64,000 nucleotides of DNA from Bacteroidota bacterium (GTDB taxonomy: Bacteria > Bacteroidota > Bacteroidia > Cytophagales > Cyclobacteriaceae). The translations under genes and the position numbers were made by a program. The stretch is taken from assembly GCA_018266055.1 (NCBI GenBank), contig JAFDYT010000007.1:738-64737 (forward strand), given 5' to 3'. The first letter of the stretch is position 1, and each line of letters begins with the position of its first letter. The notes below the pieces were generated by a model. That model was not told the DNA's origin and made no database searches. It worked only from the letters and a program-made list of their open reading frames with translations. Below, in pieces: positions 1 to 7,901 of this stretch.

Positions 1-22
1 CAAGCGCCAAACCGTTATGGGC
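1..22 (+). repeat. Right end of an attC-like site (partial)
   Basis: The window opens inside a site of the array family. GTTATGGGC at 14-22 is the terminal box. Its exact reverse complement GCCCATAAC lies at 261-269, at the other end of the same cassette. The left part of this site lies before the window. Confidence 0.5.
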
Positions 23-260
23 AATGGCTCGCGCAATTCCGCCAACGCGCTTTTCTTTTTGTCCGCCGACAATTCTGTGATTCATTGAAGCTTCGTTTTC
101 CGCAGACAAAGCAGTGATAACCTAAAGAAAATTGAAATTGGTTTGTAGTCCGCGCAAAGTTAGTGGAATGGACTTTTTGCAATATTCATTTCCCGCGAAC
201 AAGTCACTGAAAAAAAATCTAAAAATTGGCCGACCGCGCTCGCACATGCCAATCGCCACA
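23..260. other. Cassette 1 body without a convincing gene
   Basis: This is the body of the first cassette, between the boxes at 14-22 and 261-269. The longest open frame (132-347, plus strand) runs through the downstream recombination site and has no start signal or protein-like composition, so I do not call it a gene. It may be a gene remnant, a regulatory segment or a small RNA. The sequence does not decide. Confidence 0.4.
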
Positions 261-395
261 GCCCATAACAAAATGTTTATGACAACTGCGGGCGATGTGC
301 GGCTGGAAAAATTATTTCACTTATCTTCGTTTCGGCACGTGGGATAAGACGCAGCTTCGAAAACCGCAGCCGTCATAAACACGGGTCGTTAGGGG
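261..395 (+). repeat. attC-like site 1
   Basis: The left box is GCCCATAAC (261-269) and the right box is GTTAGGGG (388-395). The arms pair: TGTTTATGAC next to the left box matches GTCATAAACA next to the right box, and an AACTGCGG/CCGCAG pair follows. This is the geometry expected of an integron attC site folded as a single strand. The left box is the exact complement of the start of the preceding cassette (14-22). Confidence 0.65.
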
Positions 396-410
396 CTATC
401 AAAAATCGAC

Positions 411-1064
411 ATGGGACAAGTACGACTAAGTAAATTGAGACGATTTGCAACCCTTGCTTTTCAAAACTCAATTCGACTTCACTCTGACTCTATTCTCTTG
501 TTTAATGAGAGACGACATCAAACGGCGTTCTACATTTCTGTCATTGCTATGGAAGAAATGGCGAAAGCTAAAGAGCTTGAGCATTTTTGGTTTCACTCAT
601 GGGGAGACGGGAGAGCGGACCCAGATTTTGAACAAAAGTTTCTCTTAAGACTTTTTGACCACAAGGCAAAACAGAAAGCATTTGCAGTCAGAGAAATGCT
701 AGAATACTCACCAAAGTTTTTAAAGTTAATTGACAGCAAACAACTCGACAATAAAAAACTGAGGGCACTCTATGTTGGACTTGAACGAAATAAAGATAAA
801 GTGAGAATTGACGGTAAGGTATTAACACCGGGCATGATAAAAAAAGGAGACGCCAAACGCCAAATTTCACTTATCAATTCTGAGTTAAAGGAATTCATAA
901 GATTAATGGACGCTCAGGGCGGTTGTTTTGACATCGAGGAAATGGACTCAATATTGAACAACCCCGTCACAAGGGACTTAGTTAGTTCTTGGAAAAGCAG
1001 AACAGGACTAAAATCGAGAAAATGGTGGAGAACTTATTGGAGAAAGGAATTGAACAGCCGTTAA
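411..1064 (+). CDS. AbiV-like abortive infection protein (HEPN fold)
   Basis: A 217-aa soluble protein without a signal peptide. Residues about 15-60 form an alpha-helical stretch with many hydrophobic and His/Arg residues and the motif AMEEMAKAKEL (residues 47-57). This resembles the 'A..EE..K' signature of the AbiV/HEPN family, which gives phage resistance by abortive infection in lactococci. The rest is charged and helical. The gene fills cassette 2, 16 bp after the preceding terminal box, and its TAA stop lies inside the next left box (1057-1065). Family assignment is by motif and length only, and other HEPN-like proteins are possible. A defence role would fit a mobile cassette. Confidence 0.6.
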   Translation: MGQVRLSKLRRFATLAFQNSIRLHSDSILLFNERRHQTAFYISVIAMEEMAKAKELEHFWFHSWGDGRADPDFEQKFLLRLFDHKAKQKAFAVREMLEYSPKFLKLIDSKQLDNKKLRALYVGLERNKDKVRIDGKVLTPGMIKKGDAKRQISLINSELKEFIRLMDAQGGCFDIEEMDSILNNPVTRDLVSSWKSRTGLKSRKWWRTYWRKELNSR

Positions 1065-1189
1065 CAAAATGTTTCTGCAGTGGTGCCAGGCCGAGTTGGT
1101 TTAAAGTTTTATCTTCGTTCAACGTTTTGTTCCGTGGTACAAGATGCGGCAGAGAATCCGCAGACGCAATATGCGCGGGTCGTTGAGCG
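1057..1189 (+). repeat. attC-like site 2
   Basis: The left box GCCGTTAAC (1057-1065) overlaps the stop codon of the AbiV-like gene, and the right box is GTTGAGCG (1182-1189). The complement of the cassette start (TTAGGGGC) is matched at 6 of 8 positions. Arm pairing is weaker than in other sites. Confidence 0.5.
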
Positions 1190-1205
1190 CAATTAAGCTA
1201 GCCAA

Positions 1206-1568
1206 ATGAAACATCTGACAATATTTTTATTCGTCCTGTATTCAATACTGTCACTCGGACAATCTGCGGATTCAAAAACACGGACGATCAAAGGACATGT
1301 CTGGGACAAAGATTTTCGTTCAACTGTAATTGGGACAAATGTTATTCAATACAAAACAATTAATGGGACAGTTATTCAGGCCGATGGGACATTTGAACTG
1401 ACAGTTCCAAAAAATGATACTGTTCTAATTCACATTCCATTTTGCTTTGAGAGTTATTACGTAGTGTATCTCCCTACTGACAGTTATAAAAAGATAATTC
1501 TGAACAAGCGGTTAAAAAAAGAAAGTCAGCGAACATTAGCGCACTGGGAAAGAAAGCGGAAGGCGTAA
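1206..1568 (+). CDS. Secreted protein with carboxypeptidase-regulatory-like domain
   Basis: A 120-aa protein with a clear signal peptide (residues 1-20, Lys-His then a hydrophobic core, probable cleavage after LGQS). Residues 25-95 contain the pattern KGHVWDKD, a 'G' turn and DGTFELTVP, typical of CarboxypepD-reg-like beta-sandwich domains common in Bacteroidota surface proteins. The C-terminus is basic (KRLKKES, ERKRKA). It is probably periplasmic or exported, and its function is unknown. It is the only gene of cassette 3. The word GGAC occurs seven times in its first 240 bp, in different reading frames. Confidence 0.6.
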   Translation: MKHLTIFLFVLYSILSLGQSADSKTRTIKGHVWDKDFRSTVIGTNVIQYKTINGTVIQADGTFELTVPKNDTVLIHIPFCFESYYVVYLPTDSYKKIILNKRLKKESQRTLAHWERKRKA

Positions 1569-1570
1569 CT

Positions 1571-1702
1571 GCCCCTCAGATAGAGAGCGCTTGTAACGCG
1601 TTCATCTGGTAAGTCCGTTGGATAACCTGGTTCAAAAAACTAACTTCGTAAAAACAATAGAGGGCTATATGCAATAGGGTGCATATAGCGGGATGTTAGC
1701 GG
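1571..1702 (+). repeat. Second-type boundary element E2a
   Basis: This repeat differs from the attC-like sites. It starts GCCCCTCAG and contains a GCGCTTGTAACGCG palindrome-like block and the block AAAAAACTAACTTCGTAAAA. It ends with a stem (CTATATGC...GCATATAG) and GGGATGTTAGCGG. The final GTTAGCGG (1695-1702) is a cassette box: its complement CCGCTAAC stands at 2211-2218, at the end of the next cassette. Related copies are at 10471-10634, 12608-12694 and 13073-13199. Confidence 0.6.
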
Positions 1703-1712
1703 TCATACATTT

Positions 1713-2201
1713 ATGAAAATCGGACTGACAATTTTAATAACCATAAGTCTCCTAATCACTGGACTCAAGACAGACAAGGTAAAAGTTTTGGTATTGCCGC
1801 CCTTCGATGAGATTGCAAATGCAGGTGGGTCTCCTGACACGCAAAAAATTATTGAAACAGTACTTGCAGGTCAGGGACGGCTATCAGTTATTCCGTTTCC
1901 CCTTAAGAAACTTATGGGTGTTCCCTATCAAATGGTCTTTGACAAAAAGTATTGTAAGCCAATCTTGGACAAAGTGGACTGTGATGTAATAATTATGACT
2001 CAACTAATTACCAAGAATGAACACGAGCCTGGTATTTGGCCGTGGACTTATAAAATAAAAATATACAACGTGCAGACTGGCCGACAACTGAATTCGATTC
2101 AAGGTGACAACTTGAAAGATGATGTTGAGGTGAAAAAGGACATTGTCAGTAGAGTTGATAAACTGATCAAGGACATAGAACAAACATTTAAGACTCAGTG
2201 A
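1713..2201 (+). CDS. Hypothetical exported protein, possibly LpoB/CsgG-like fold
   Basis: A 162-aa protein with a hydrophobic N-terminus (residues 1-18), probably a signal peptide. The mature part opens with VKVLVLPPFDEIANAG, then alternates predicted strands and helices with KKLMGVPYQMVFD, CDVIIMTQLIT and YKIKIYNVQTGR. This pattern (a 'V.PF' start, a 'ADVIITG'-like strand, then 'L.D..TG..') resembles the LpoB/CsgG/GNA1162 alpha-beta fold used by lipoproteins of the cell envelope, but no lipobox cysteine is present. The assignment is tentative. It is the single gene of cassette 4. Confidence 0.55.
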   Translation: MKIGLTILITISLLITGLKTDKVKVLVLPPFDEIANAGGSPDTQKIIETVLAGQGRLSVIPFPLKKLMGVPYQMVFDKKYCKPILDKVDCDVIIMTQLITKNEHEPGIWPWTYKIKIYNVQTGRQLNSIQGDNLKDDVEVKKDIVSRVDKLIKDIEQTFKTQ

Positions 2202-2210
2202 AATGTACGC

Positions 2211-2396
2211 CCGCTAACAGTGTGCATGTGCCATAGCGCTGGTTCTGTGTTGTGTTTCAGTTTTGTTTTCATAATTTAGTTTCGGTGTGTGGGACAGAAC
2301 GCAGCAGGTCGCTAAAGCCATTCTCCCGATAGCTATCGGGATCATTTGGCTTTAGCTCCTCCAACGCGCTACGGCACATGCACTAGGCGTTAGCGG
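2211..2396 (+). repeat. attC-like site 4 with inserted palindrome
   Basis: The left box is CCGCTAAC (2211-2218) and the right box is GTTAGCGG (2389-2396), exact complements. The arms GTGCATGTGCC and GGCACATGCAC pair almost perfectly. The inner arm GCTAAAGCCA/TGGCTTTAGC carries CCCGATAGCTATCGGG (2325-2340) at its tip, an extra palindrome also found in site 11. Confidence 0.75.
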
Positions 2397-2434
2397 TCAG
2401 GCTATGACGTAAGAGTAAAAACGAGTTTTGAGTT

Positions 2435-2830
2435 ATGATAAAAGAGAACAAAAAAATATCGGTCAGACAAAATGAAATTGTTGATAGTTATCTTCAACAA
2501 TTGAACCTTCATCTTTCAGACCTAAAAGCTGGTCTGGCAGAAAAAACTTTTGAGATAAAGGACTTAGCAGACTTATTATTTGTAAGTCCCAAACATTTAA
2601 GCAACACAATTCAAGATGTTCTAGGAAAATCCCCTTGCGACATTTATGAAGAACGGCTGATTGAAATTTCTAAGGAGCTATTACTTACTACTAATAAGCC
2701 AATTTCTCATATTGCACAAACGTTGACATTTGACCCTTCAAACTTTACAAAATTTTTCAAAAGCTATGAAGGAAAAACCCCTAAACAATTTCGTGAGCTA
2801 AATTCTAAATCTGAACTTCTCACCAAATAA
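2435..2830 (+). CDS. AraC-type transcriptional regulator (DNA-binding domain only)
   Basis: A 131-aa protein made almost entirely of an AraC/XylS DNA-binding domain. The first helix-turn-helix is around residues 42-62 (IKDLADLLFVSPKHLSNTI). The second is around residues 90-112 (ISHIAQTLTFDPSNFTKFF), followed by the signature KTPKQFR at 115-121. The N-terminal ligand or dimerisation domain of classical AraC proteins is missing, so it is either a short stand-alone regulator or the surviving C-terminal part of a larger one. It is followed by a dehydrogenase gene in the same orientation within the same cassette, which it probably regulates. That pairing is an inference from neighbourhood. Confidence 0.8.
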   Translation: MIKENKKISVRQNEIVDSYLQQLNLHLSDLKAGLAEKTFEIKDLADLLFVSPKHLSNTIQDVLGKSPCDIYEERLIEISKELLLTTNKPISHIAQTLTFDPSNFTKFFKSYEGKTPKQFRELNSKSELLTK

Positions 2831-2898
2831 TCTGTACTTCTCACCATAATCGAATCATTTCCTATTTGAAACTTTGTGGCAACAAAATTTTAAATAGA

Positions 2899-3771
2899 AT
2901 GACAAAGAAAATTTTAATTACAGGGGCAAGCGGTGGATTTGGAAAATTGACCGTATTGACATTAATTCAAAATGGGCACCAAGTTGCTGCTTCAATGCGA
3001 GACATTGAAGGTAAAAACAAAATAGTTGCGGCTGAATTGAGAAATGCAGGAGCAAAAGTTGTCGAATTAGATGTCACAAACGATTCAAGTGTTAAAAGTG
3101 GTGTAAAAACAGCTATTGCAGAACTTAACGGATTAGACGTTTTGATAAATAATGCAGGAGTTGGTGTTCTCGGGATGCAGGAGTTTTTCACTACAAACGA
3201 TTTTCAAAAAGTATTTGACATTAATGTTTTTGGTGTTCAAAGAATGAATCGTGAAGTGATACCTTACTTTAGAAAAAAACAAGACGGACTTATTGTATAT
3301 ACCTCAAGTCTTCTTGGAAGAATTGCATTGCCATTTTATGGTACTTATCAGGCTTCAAAGTGGGCATTAGAAGCGTTAGCAGAAAACTATCGAGTAGAGC
3401 TATCAAGCTTTGGAATTGAAAACTGCATCATTGAACCAGGCGGATACCCGACAGCATTTTCAGACAACTTATTGAAACCAAGTGACCTTAGTCGTGAATT
3501 GGAGTATGGAGATTATTCTAAGGTTCCAGCTGCAGTTTTGAACAATTTTGAGAATGTACTAAAAAGCAATCCTCAGCAAGACCCTCAAAAAGTTGCAGAT
3601 GCATTTGCAGAACTTATTGAAAAGCCCAAAGGTGACAAACCTTTCCGTACTGCAGTTGATTTCATTGGCATGGCTGACTATATTCAGAAATACAATGAAC
3701 ATCTGGAACAAATTATGACAGGTCTTTATACCAACTTTGGTACGCAAGGGATGTTAAGTGTAAAGAAATAG
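2899..3771 (+). CDS. Short-chain dehydrogenase/reductase (SDR)
   Basis: A 290-aa classical SDR. I place the start at ATG 2899, directly before MTKKILITGASGGFG; the upstream in-frame extension from 2866 is not protein-like. The TGxxxGxG cofactor motif is at residues 8-15 (TGASGGFG), LINNAGVG follows at about residue 84, the catalytic Ser lies in YTSSLLG and the catalytic Tyr-Lys pair in YQASK. These indicate an NAD(P)-dependent oxidoreductase acting on a small carbonyl or alcohol substrate; the substrate cannot be read. It is the second gene of a two-gene cassette behind an AraC regulator. GGAC words are rarer here than in the other cassettes. Confidence 0.88.
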   Translation: MTKKILITGASGGFGKLTVLTLIQNGHQVAASMRDIEGKNKIVAAELRNAGAKVVELDVTNDSSVKSGVKTAIAELNGLDVLINNAGVGVLGMQEFFTTNDFQKVFDINVFGVQRMNREVIPYFRKKQDGLIVYTSSLLGRIALPFYGTYQASKWALEALAENYRVELSSFGIENCIIEPGGYPTAFSDNLLKPSDLSRELEYGDYSKVPAAVLNNFENVLKSNPQQDPQKVADAFAELIEKPKGDKPFRTAVDFIGMADYIQKYNEHLEQIMTGLYTNFGTQGMLSVKK

Positions 3772-3781
3772 AAAGCCCGAA

Positions 3782-3917
3782 CCGCTAACATCGGTTTTGC
3801 GTCAGGCGGGGTTCAGTCCACCGTTTGACGCATTTTGCTATATTTGAACTGTGGTTCTTCGTATCAAGTGCAGTGCTAAAAGTCCCGCCCGAACGCAAAG
3901 CCGAAAACCGTTGTGCG
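3782..3917 (+). repeat. attC-like site 5
   Basis: The left box is CCGCTAAC (3782-3789) and the right box is GTTGTGCG (3910-3917). The arms ATCGGTTTTGCGTCAGGCGGG and CCCGCC...GAACGCAAAGCCGAAAACC are complementary with few mismatches. The left box complements the start of its own cassette (TTAGCGGT at 2390). Confidence 0.75.
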
Positions 3918-3942
3918 TAATGCCGCCTGACAAAAAAAGTAA

Positions 3943-4362
3943 ATGACAACAAGGACAATAATAGCTTTAGTTTCTCTAGCGGTGACGATGAATTCGTGCG
4001 ACACTACAACGACAATTTTTAAAAGTTCAAAATCAAAAACGGACTACTGGAAGTTAAATTCGTTTACAATGAGTCATTGCGGTTGCACGGAATTGTTTGC
4101 GGAAATATATTCTGGTGGACTGCATACAGCACAAATATGGTATGCGACAGATTTTGCGCGAAAGAATATTTTTAAGCACAACGACAAGGGAATAATTATC
4201 GACACGTTGGTTTTCGTTGCGACTCAAACAGAACCAGAAATTGAATTCAACCAATTGGACAAGGAAATTTTAAAAGTAATTAAGGACAAAATTGAATCGA
4301 ATAATGGAATCGCCTATGAAATGAAGTGGACAGATTATAAGGGATTCACAAAAAAGGACTAG
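3943..4362 (+). CDS. Hypothetical lipoprotein
   Basis: A 139-aa protein with a short hydrophobic N-terminus and a possible lipobox ending in Cys19 (TMNSC); the Asn before Ser is unusual, so lipidation is uncertain. The mature part has a Cys-containing stretch SHCGCTEL and no domain I recognise. It is the only gene of cassette 6. That cassette starts TTGTGCGTAATGCCGCCTGA (3911-3930) and ends with the near-complement GTGAGGCGGCACTACGCACA just after the stop codon. Confidence 0.55.
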   Translation: MTTRTIIALVSLAVTMNSCDTTTTIFKSSKSKTDYWKLNSFTMSHCGCTELFAEIYSGGLHTAQIWYATDFARKNIFKHNDKGIIIDTLVFVATQTEPEIEFNQLDKEILKVIKDKIESNNGIAYEMKWTDYKGFTKKD

Positions 4363-4375
4363 TGAGGCGGCACTA

Positions 4376-4548
4376 CGCACAACAAAAGGTTTGCACAATG
4401 GCGGGGTTTGGTGTCCTCATAAAGTTCAAGTTTCACTATTTACATTTGTCACGGGGGACAAGGCGCAACTGGTCGGCCTTAACATTCCGCTTCGCTCCAT
4501 TGTTAAGGCCTCCTATGCCCGCCACTGTGCAAACCCAAACGTTGTGAC
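4376..4548 (+). repeat. attC-like site 6
   Basis: The left box is CGCACAAC (4376-4383) and the right box is GTTGTGAC (4541-4548). The inner hairpin GGCCTTAACA/TGTTAAGGCC is perfect over 10 bp around a CCGCTTCGCTCC loop. The site shares long stretches with site 7 (5537-5708). Confidence 0.78.
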
Positions 4549-4623
4549 CAATTGGGTTGGCTCCGTGGACACAGACGTGTATGCCGACAAATTTTTAAAT
4601 TAGCATAAGTGAGGAGTTTCAAA

Positions 4624-5409
4624 ATGGAATCATTCAACAAGATAGGATTCGTAAAGACAGCGGTCTTGTTTTCACTGATTTTCATTTCTAGTTGCAAACC
4701 AAAGACAGTTGACCAAGCCGACTCAAAAGACTTTGATTTACGCGGTTCTTGGGTACAGATTGAATATAGAAATTCATTGCAATCGGACAGGTCGCCTTTA
4801 AAAGCTTATAAAACTTTTGATGGTGGGGTTACTGACTTAAACATTGGGAGTGGAAAAAATCTTCCATTTCAAATCGAAGTGAGGACCGGCAATCATCAAG
4901 GGGGTTTCGTATGGACAGTAAAGGACAAAACCGATGAATCCTTTGACGTTTTTGGTTTCACTGGACTCAGTAGTTCCGAGATAAGTTTCAAGTTAAAACT
5001 TGAAAAGACAGTCAGTGACACTTCGTTGATTATGATGGACAATGTCAAAAAACGGAAATTCGTCAAAGTATCAAATGAACCACTTACTGACCCCTACCGC
5101 TTTCTAATTTCCAAAGAGATATTCTCCGGACGATATAATGTTTCAAATTCAAAAAACGAAGTACAATTTAAGGACGTAACATTTGACGCCAATGGCAGAG
5201 TTCAGGGCTTTGGTGACTTTAAAGAGTATAGTGCTACAAGCGACTTTGCAGCGCAACCGGAGGATATTGAAATGATTCACTTTAATACAGACGACAGTTT
5301 TGAGTTTGAATCTAGGGGCGATGATATACTACTCTTTGAAAGAAATCCAATAGATGACTACACGACAGACAGGGGACTTCTAAAATTCAAACTCATAAGA
5401 AAAAACTGA
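4624..5409 (+). CDS. Hypothetical lipoprotein
   Basis: A 261-aa protein. I choose ATG 4624 because GAGGAG lies 8 bp upstream (4611-4616); a GTG at 4609 would add five residues. The signal peptide ends in a convincing lipobox (FISSC, Cys25). The mature part is rich in Asp, Ser and Lys with predicted beta strands, such as WVQIEYRN, and SGRYNVSNSKNEVQFKDV near the middle, suggesting a small all-beta envelope protein. No family is recognised. It is the single gene of cassette 7. Confidence 0.65.
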   Translation: MESFNKIGFVKTAVLFSLIFISSCKPKTVDQADSKDFDLRGSWVQIEYRNSLQSDRSPLKAYKTFDGGVTDLNIGSGKNLPFQIEVRTGNHQGGFVWTVKDKTDESFDVFGFTGLSSSEISFKLKLEKTVSDTSLIMMDNVKKRKFVKVSNEPLTDPYRFLISKEIFSGRYNVSNSKNEVQFKDVTFDANGRVQGFGDFKEYSATSDFAAQPEDIEMIHFNTDDSFEFESRGDDILLFERNPIDDYTTDRGLLKFKLIRKN

Positions 5410-5536
5410 CGGTCGACTTCATTGTAAAGTCTAAAACAAAGGAGTTGGCTTCGTTGACAAGCGACAACACGCGGACAAACAATTAACGGCCGACAAAAAT
5501 TATAGCGGACTGACAACAAAGTACGAAACCCAACTG

Positions 5537-5708
5537 GCCACAACAATGTGCTTGCGCAATGGCCGGGTTCGGTGTCCTCATTACTTTCGGTTTCTTTATT
5601 TAAATTTATATCGTGGGACAAGTCGCAGCTGGTCGGTCTTGGCATTCCGCTTCGCTTCATTGCCAAGCCCTCCTATGCCGGCCACTGCGCAAGCACTCAC
5701 GTTGGCTG
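5537..5708 (+). repeat. attC-like site 7
   Basis: The left box is GCCACAAC (5537-5544) and the right box is GTTGGCTG (5701-5708). CCAACTGGCCACAA before the left box is the complement, with two mismatches, of the cassette start TTGTGACCAATTGG (4542). The inner hairpin has TTGGCA/TGCCAA around the same CCGCTTCGCTTC loop as site 10. Confidence 0.75.
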
Positions 5709-5751
5709 CAATTGGCCCATTGACGATTGAGCTTCGGAAAAAATAAAACTA

Positions 5752-6330
5752 GTGACAATAAAATTTCACCAAGACGGACTAAAGTACTGGACTGCAATTC
5801 TCATAATTGTTGGACTCCTTGGAGCATGTTCTGGACAGAAGAAGTATTTAGACTTCGGACAAGTTAGAAACGGCAATTACCTAGACAAAGCGAAAGAGGT
5901 TAAGTTGGACACCTTTGTGACAGTTTGGCTGGAGAATACTTATCCTTTTAAGGTTGACATGAATTTAAATGAGTTGTATAACGACACGCTGTTCACATAT
6001 TTTGGTAAGCAGACTTTTAAAAGCCAGGACTTAATAAAAGTCAAGCGAAGTGAACTAAGAAAAATTGACTACAAATCATTAAACGGTGACTCAATTCGGA
6101 CAAAATTCTATAATGAAATAATTCCAGCGGAGGACAGAAAAAAAAGTGATGGCAAGAATTGTACTTCGACTTCAATAAACATTGACTACAAATACAAACT
6201 CATCGAGTCTGAGAACATAATTGAGGTAAGGTGTCACTACAAGGTGACTTGTGAGTTCATGATAAGACTCGTCAAAGCCGACTATTTTGCCAAATACGAC
6301 TTGAGAAATGGGACTTTTATAAAAAGTTAG
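5752..6330 (+). CDS. Hypothetical lipoprotein
   Basis: A 192-aa protein starting with GTG at 5752. The N-terminus has a basic-hydrophobic signal and the lipobox LGAC (Cys26). Downstream are DLNELYN-like acidic patches, a KSDGKNC segment and a C-terminal hydrophobic half (EVRCHYKVTCEFMIRL). Four Cys residues in the mature part could form disulfides. No family is recognised. It is the only gene of cassette 8, 44 bp inside the preceding box. Confidence 0.6.
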   Translation: MTIKFHQDGLKYWTAILIIVGLLGACSGQKKYLDFGQVRNGNYLDKAKEVKLDTFVTVWLENTYPFKVDMNLNELYNDTLFTYFGKQTFKSQDLIKVKRSELRKIDYKSLNGDSIRTKFYNEIIPAEDRKKSDGKNCTSTSINIDYKYKLIESENIIEVRCHYKVTCEFMIRLVKADYFAKYDLRNGTFIKS

Positions 6331-6344
6331 GGTTGGGCCAACAG

Positions 6345-6515
6345 CAGCCAACAATATGTATGTGCCATTGTGGGGGTTCAGAGTAATTTGTAGTTTGTGT
6401 TTCAAAATACAATCAGTCACGGTGGACAGTGACGGAGCAGGTCGCCAAAATCATTCCCTACGGTCATTTATTTTGGCTCCTATCCCCACAACGTCACATA
6501 CACGAACGTTGGCGG
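6345..6515 (+). repeat. attC-like site 8
   Basis: The left box is CAGCCAAC (6345-6352) and the right box is GTTGGCGG (6508-6515). GGGCCAACAGCAGCCAA at the left end matches the complement of the cassette start (TTGGCTGCAATTGGCCC at 5702) at 14 of 17 positions. The inner hairpin is GCCAAAAT/ATTTTGGC. Confidence 0.75.
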
Positions 6516-6533
6516 CAAGCTTTCATAGGACAA

Positions 6534-7274
6534 ATGCATCTTTCAAAAGAAATACAAGGACGACTGAACAAACTGAATTCTGGATTAACACTGTCGACAA
6601 CGATTGATGGTACTTCTCCCGACACGTATTCATTTTACAAGAATCTTGGGAGAAGTTTTCGAACTGAGTTTGCAGGATCTGACAAACAATTTTCAATTGT
6701 ACTTTTTGAGCGGGACAATAAACAAAAACACGAGAACTGTTTCGCTCGTGGATTATTCAGTGATCTTGACAGACTCACGGGGACAATTAAACGATGGGTA
6801 GTTGATCAAGACAACATAAATGAAGTAAAGTCGGACTATGAGGAGTTAGAATTATACAGCGACTTTGATTTTAAAAATGAAAATCTAGAGATTGAAAAGG
6901 CATGGGACAAAGTAAAGAACATGTTCTTTAACAACACAGAATTCTGGAAACAACCTGAATGGAACAACAGATATTTAGAAATGCTGACTGCAGCAAAGAA
7001 TCATCAAGCCTTTCAAAACTATTTTCCTTTTACAAGCCATTATTGGCTTCGTTTCAGTATTGACAAGGACATTCAAGAGACTTGGACTTTGGACACGTAC
7101 ATCATTCCGACAATGTATAGCAAGGAAATTCCCAAAAGCTCCGGCAAGTTTTATGTATCCTACAACGACAAACCACTCGGTGGACAATTCTTTAATCACA
7201 TAAAGGACGCTCTTGATTTCTACGCGGACAAATTAAGAGAGAAAGAGCCTACCAAATGGGTGACGGAGAAATGA
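6534..7274 (+). CDS. Hypothetical protein (possible DUF6193 relative)
   Basis: A 246-aa soluble protein. An open frame extends upstream to 6429, but that part is the recombination site; ATG 6534 is the first start inside the cassette. Features include FSIVLFERDN, IKRWVVDQ, ELYSDFDF and the stretch FPFTSHYWLRFS (around residue 170), followed by a Pro-rich strand region and GQFFNHIKDALDFY. The 'PFTSH..LRFS' pattern reminds me of DUF6193-type proteins, known from polymorphic-toxin and natural-product neighbourhoods; this is a weak assignment. It is the only gene of cassette 9. Confidence 0.6.
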   Translation: MHLSKEIQGRLNKLNSGLTLSTTIDGTSPDTYSFYKNLGRSFRTEFAGSDKQFSIVLFERDNKQKHENCFARGLFSDLDRLTGTIKRWVVDQDNINEVKSDYEELELYSDFDFKNENLEIEKAWDKVKNMFFNNTEFWKQPEWNNRYLEMLTAAKNHQAFQNYFPFTSHYWLRFSIDKDIQETWTLDTYIIPTMYSKEIPKSSGKFYVSYNDKPLGGQFFNHIKDALDFYADKLREKEPTKWVTEK

Positions 7275-7281
7275 AAGCCAG

Positions 7282-7420
7282 CCGCTAACATTATGTTTAT
7301 GTCAGCACTGGTGTCTCGCGGACAAAACGTCTTTTTAATTTTACGTCCGAAGTTTTCAACGCAAGTCATTTCATTTAACTTGCGTTGCCCGTGCCGCCAT
7401 AAACACAGGTACGTTGTGCG
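7282..7420 (+). repeat. attC-like site 9
   Basis: The left box is CCGCTAAC (7282-7289) and the right box is GTTGTGCG (7413-7420). GTTTATG...GCACTGG pairs with the GTGCC...CATAAAC arm. The inner hairpin is AACGCAAGT/ACTTGCGTT. The site is nearly identical to site 11 apart from an inserted palindrome there. Confidence 0.75.
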
Positions 7421-7445
7421 TAATATTTTTTGGACAGAGTGAGCA

Positions 7446-7901
7446 ATGACTAAAAAGTGGACTATAGGATTTTCGGTGATTGTACTTTGTGTAGTTGTGT
7501 ACTACGGACAATTTTGGATTCGATATTATTTGGCGACTGAGAAATCAAACAAGGAGGCGGGTGAGGCAAAATGTAAAGACGGGATTGCAGACGAGTTCTC
7601 AGGGACAATTGAAAAGGTGCAGCGATATGAATACAGTGACTTCATGAAAAAAAAGTTCTTCGCTTTGGAAATTAAGACAACGGACTCTTCGGACAAATTC
7701 AGGACTTATCAATTTAATCTTGAAGAGTATCGAGACGTTTTAGAGTTTGTAGCGACTGGGCAAGAGATTAAAAAAGTTAAAGGACAGGACACCTTTGTAT
7801 TAAGAACCAATCATGGACAGGAGATGAATTTCACGATTCCCGACTGTAGACTAATTGGTGAGGAAAAAAATACTACGCACAACAATGTGCATGTGCCATA
7901 G
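7446..7901 (+). CDS. Hypothetical membrane-anchored protein
   Basis: A 151-aa protein with one N-terminal membrane segment (residues 6-26), then a periplasmic or external domain with predicted beta strands (GTIEKVQRYEYSDF, FFALEIKTTD, TYQFNLEEY, DTFVLRTNHG). It could be an OB-like or small beta-barrel domain, but no family is recognised. The last eight residues (THNNVHVP) and the TAG stop are encoded by the left arm of the recombination site that starts at 7876, so cassette exchange would leave the C-terminus tied to its own site. GGAC words are very dense in this gene. Confidence 0.65.
   Translation: MTKKWTIGFSVIVLCVVVYYGQFWIRYYLATEKSNKEAGEAKCKDGIADEFSGTIEKVQRYEYSDFMKKKFFALEIKTTDSSDKFRTYQFNLEEYRDVLEFVATGQEIKKVKGQDTFVLRTNHGQEMNFTIPDCRLIGEEKNTTHNNVHVP

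Noticed and set aside
132-347. A 71-aa plus-strand open frame in the first cassette
   Set aside because: Its second half lies in the attC-like site 1, it has no start signal and its composition is not protein-like.
6429-6533. N-terminal extension of the 246-aa protein
   Set aside because: The extension is encoded by attC-like site 8; the start at 6534 lies inside the cassette.
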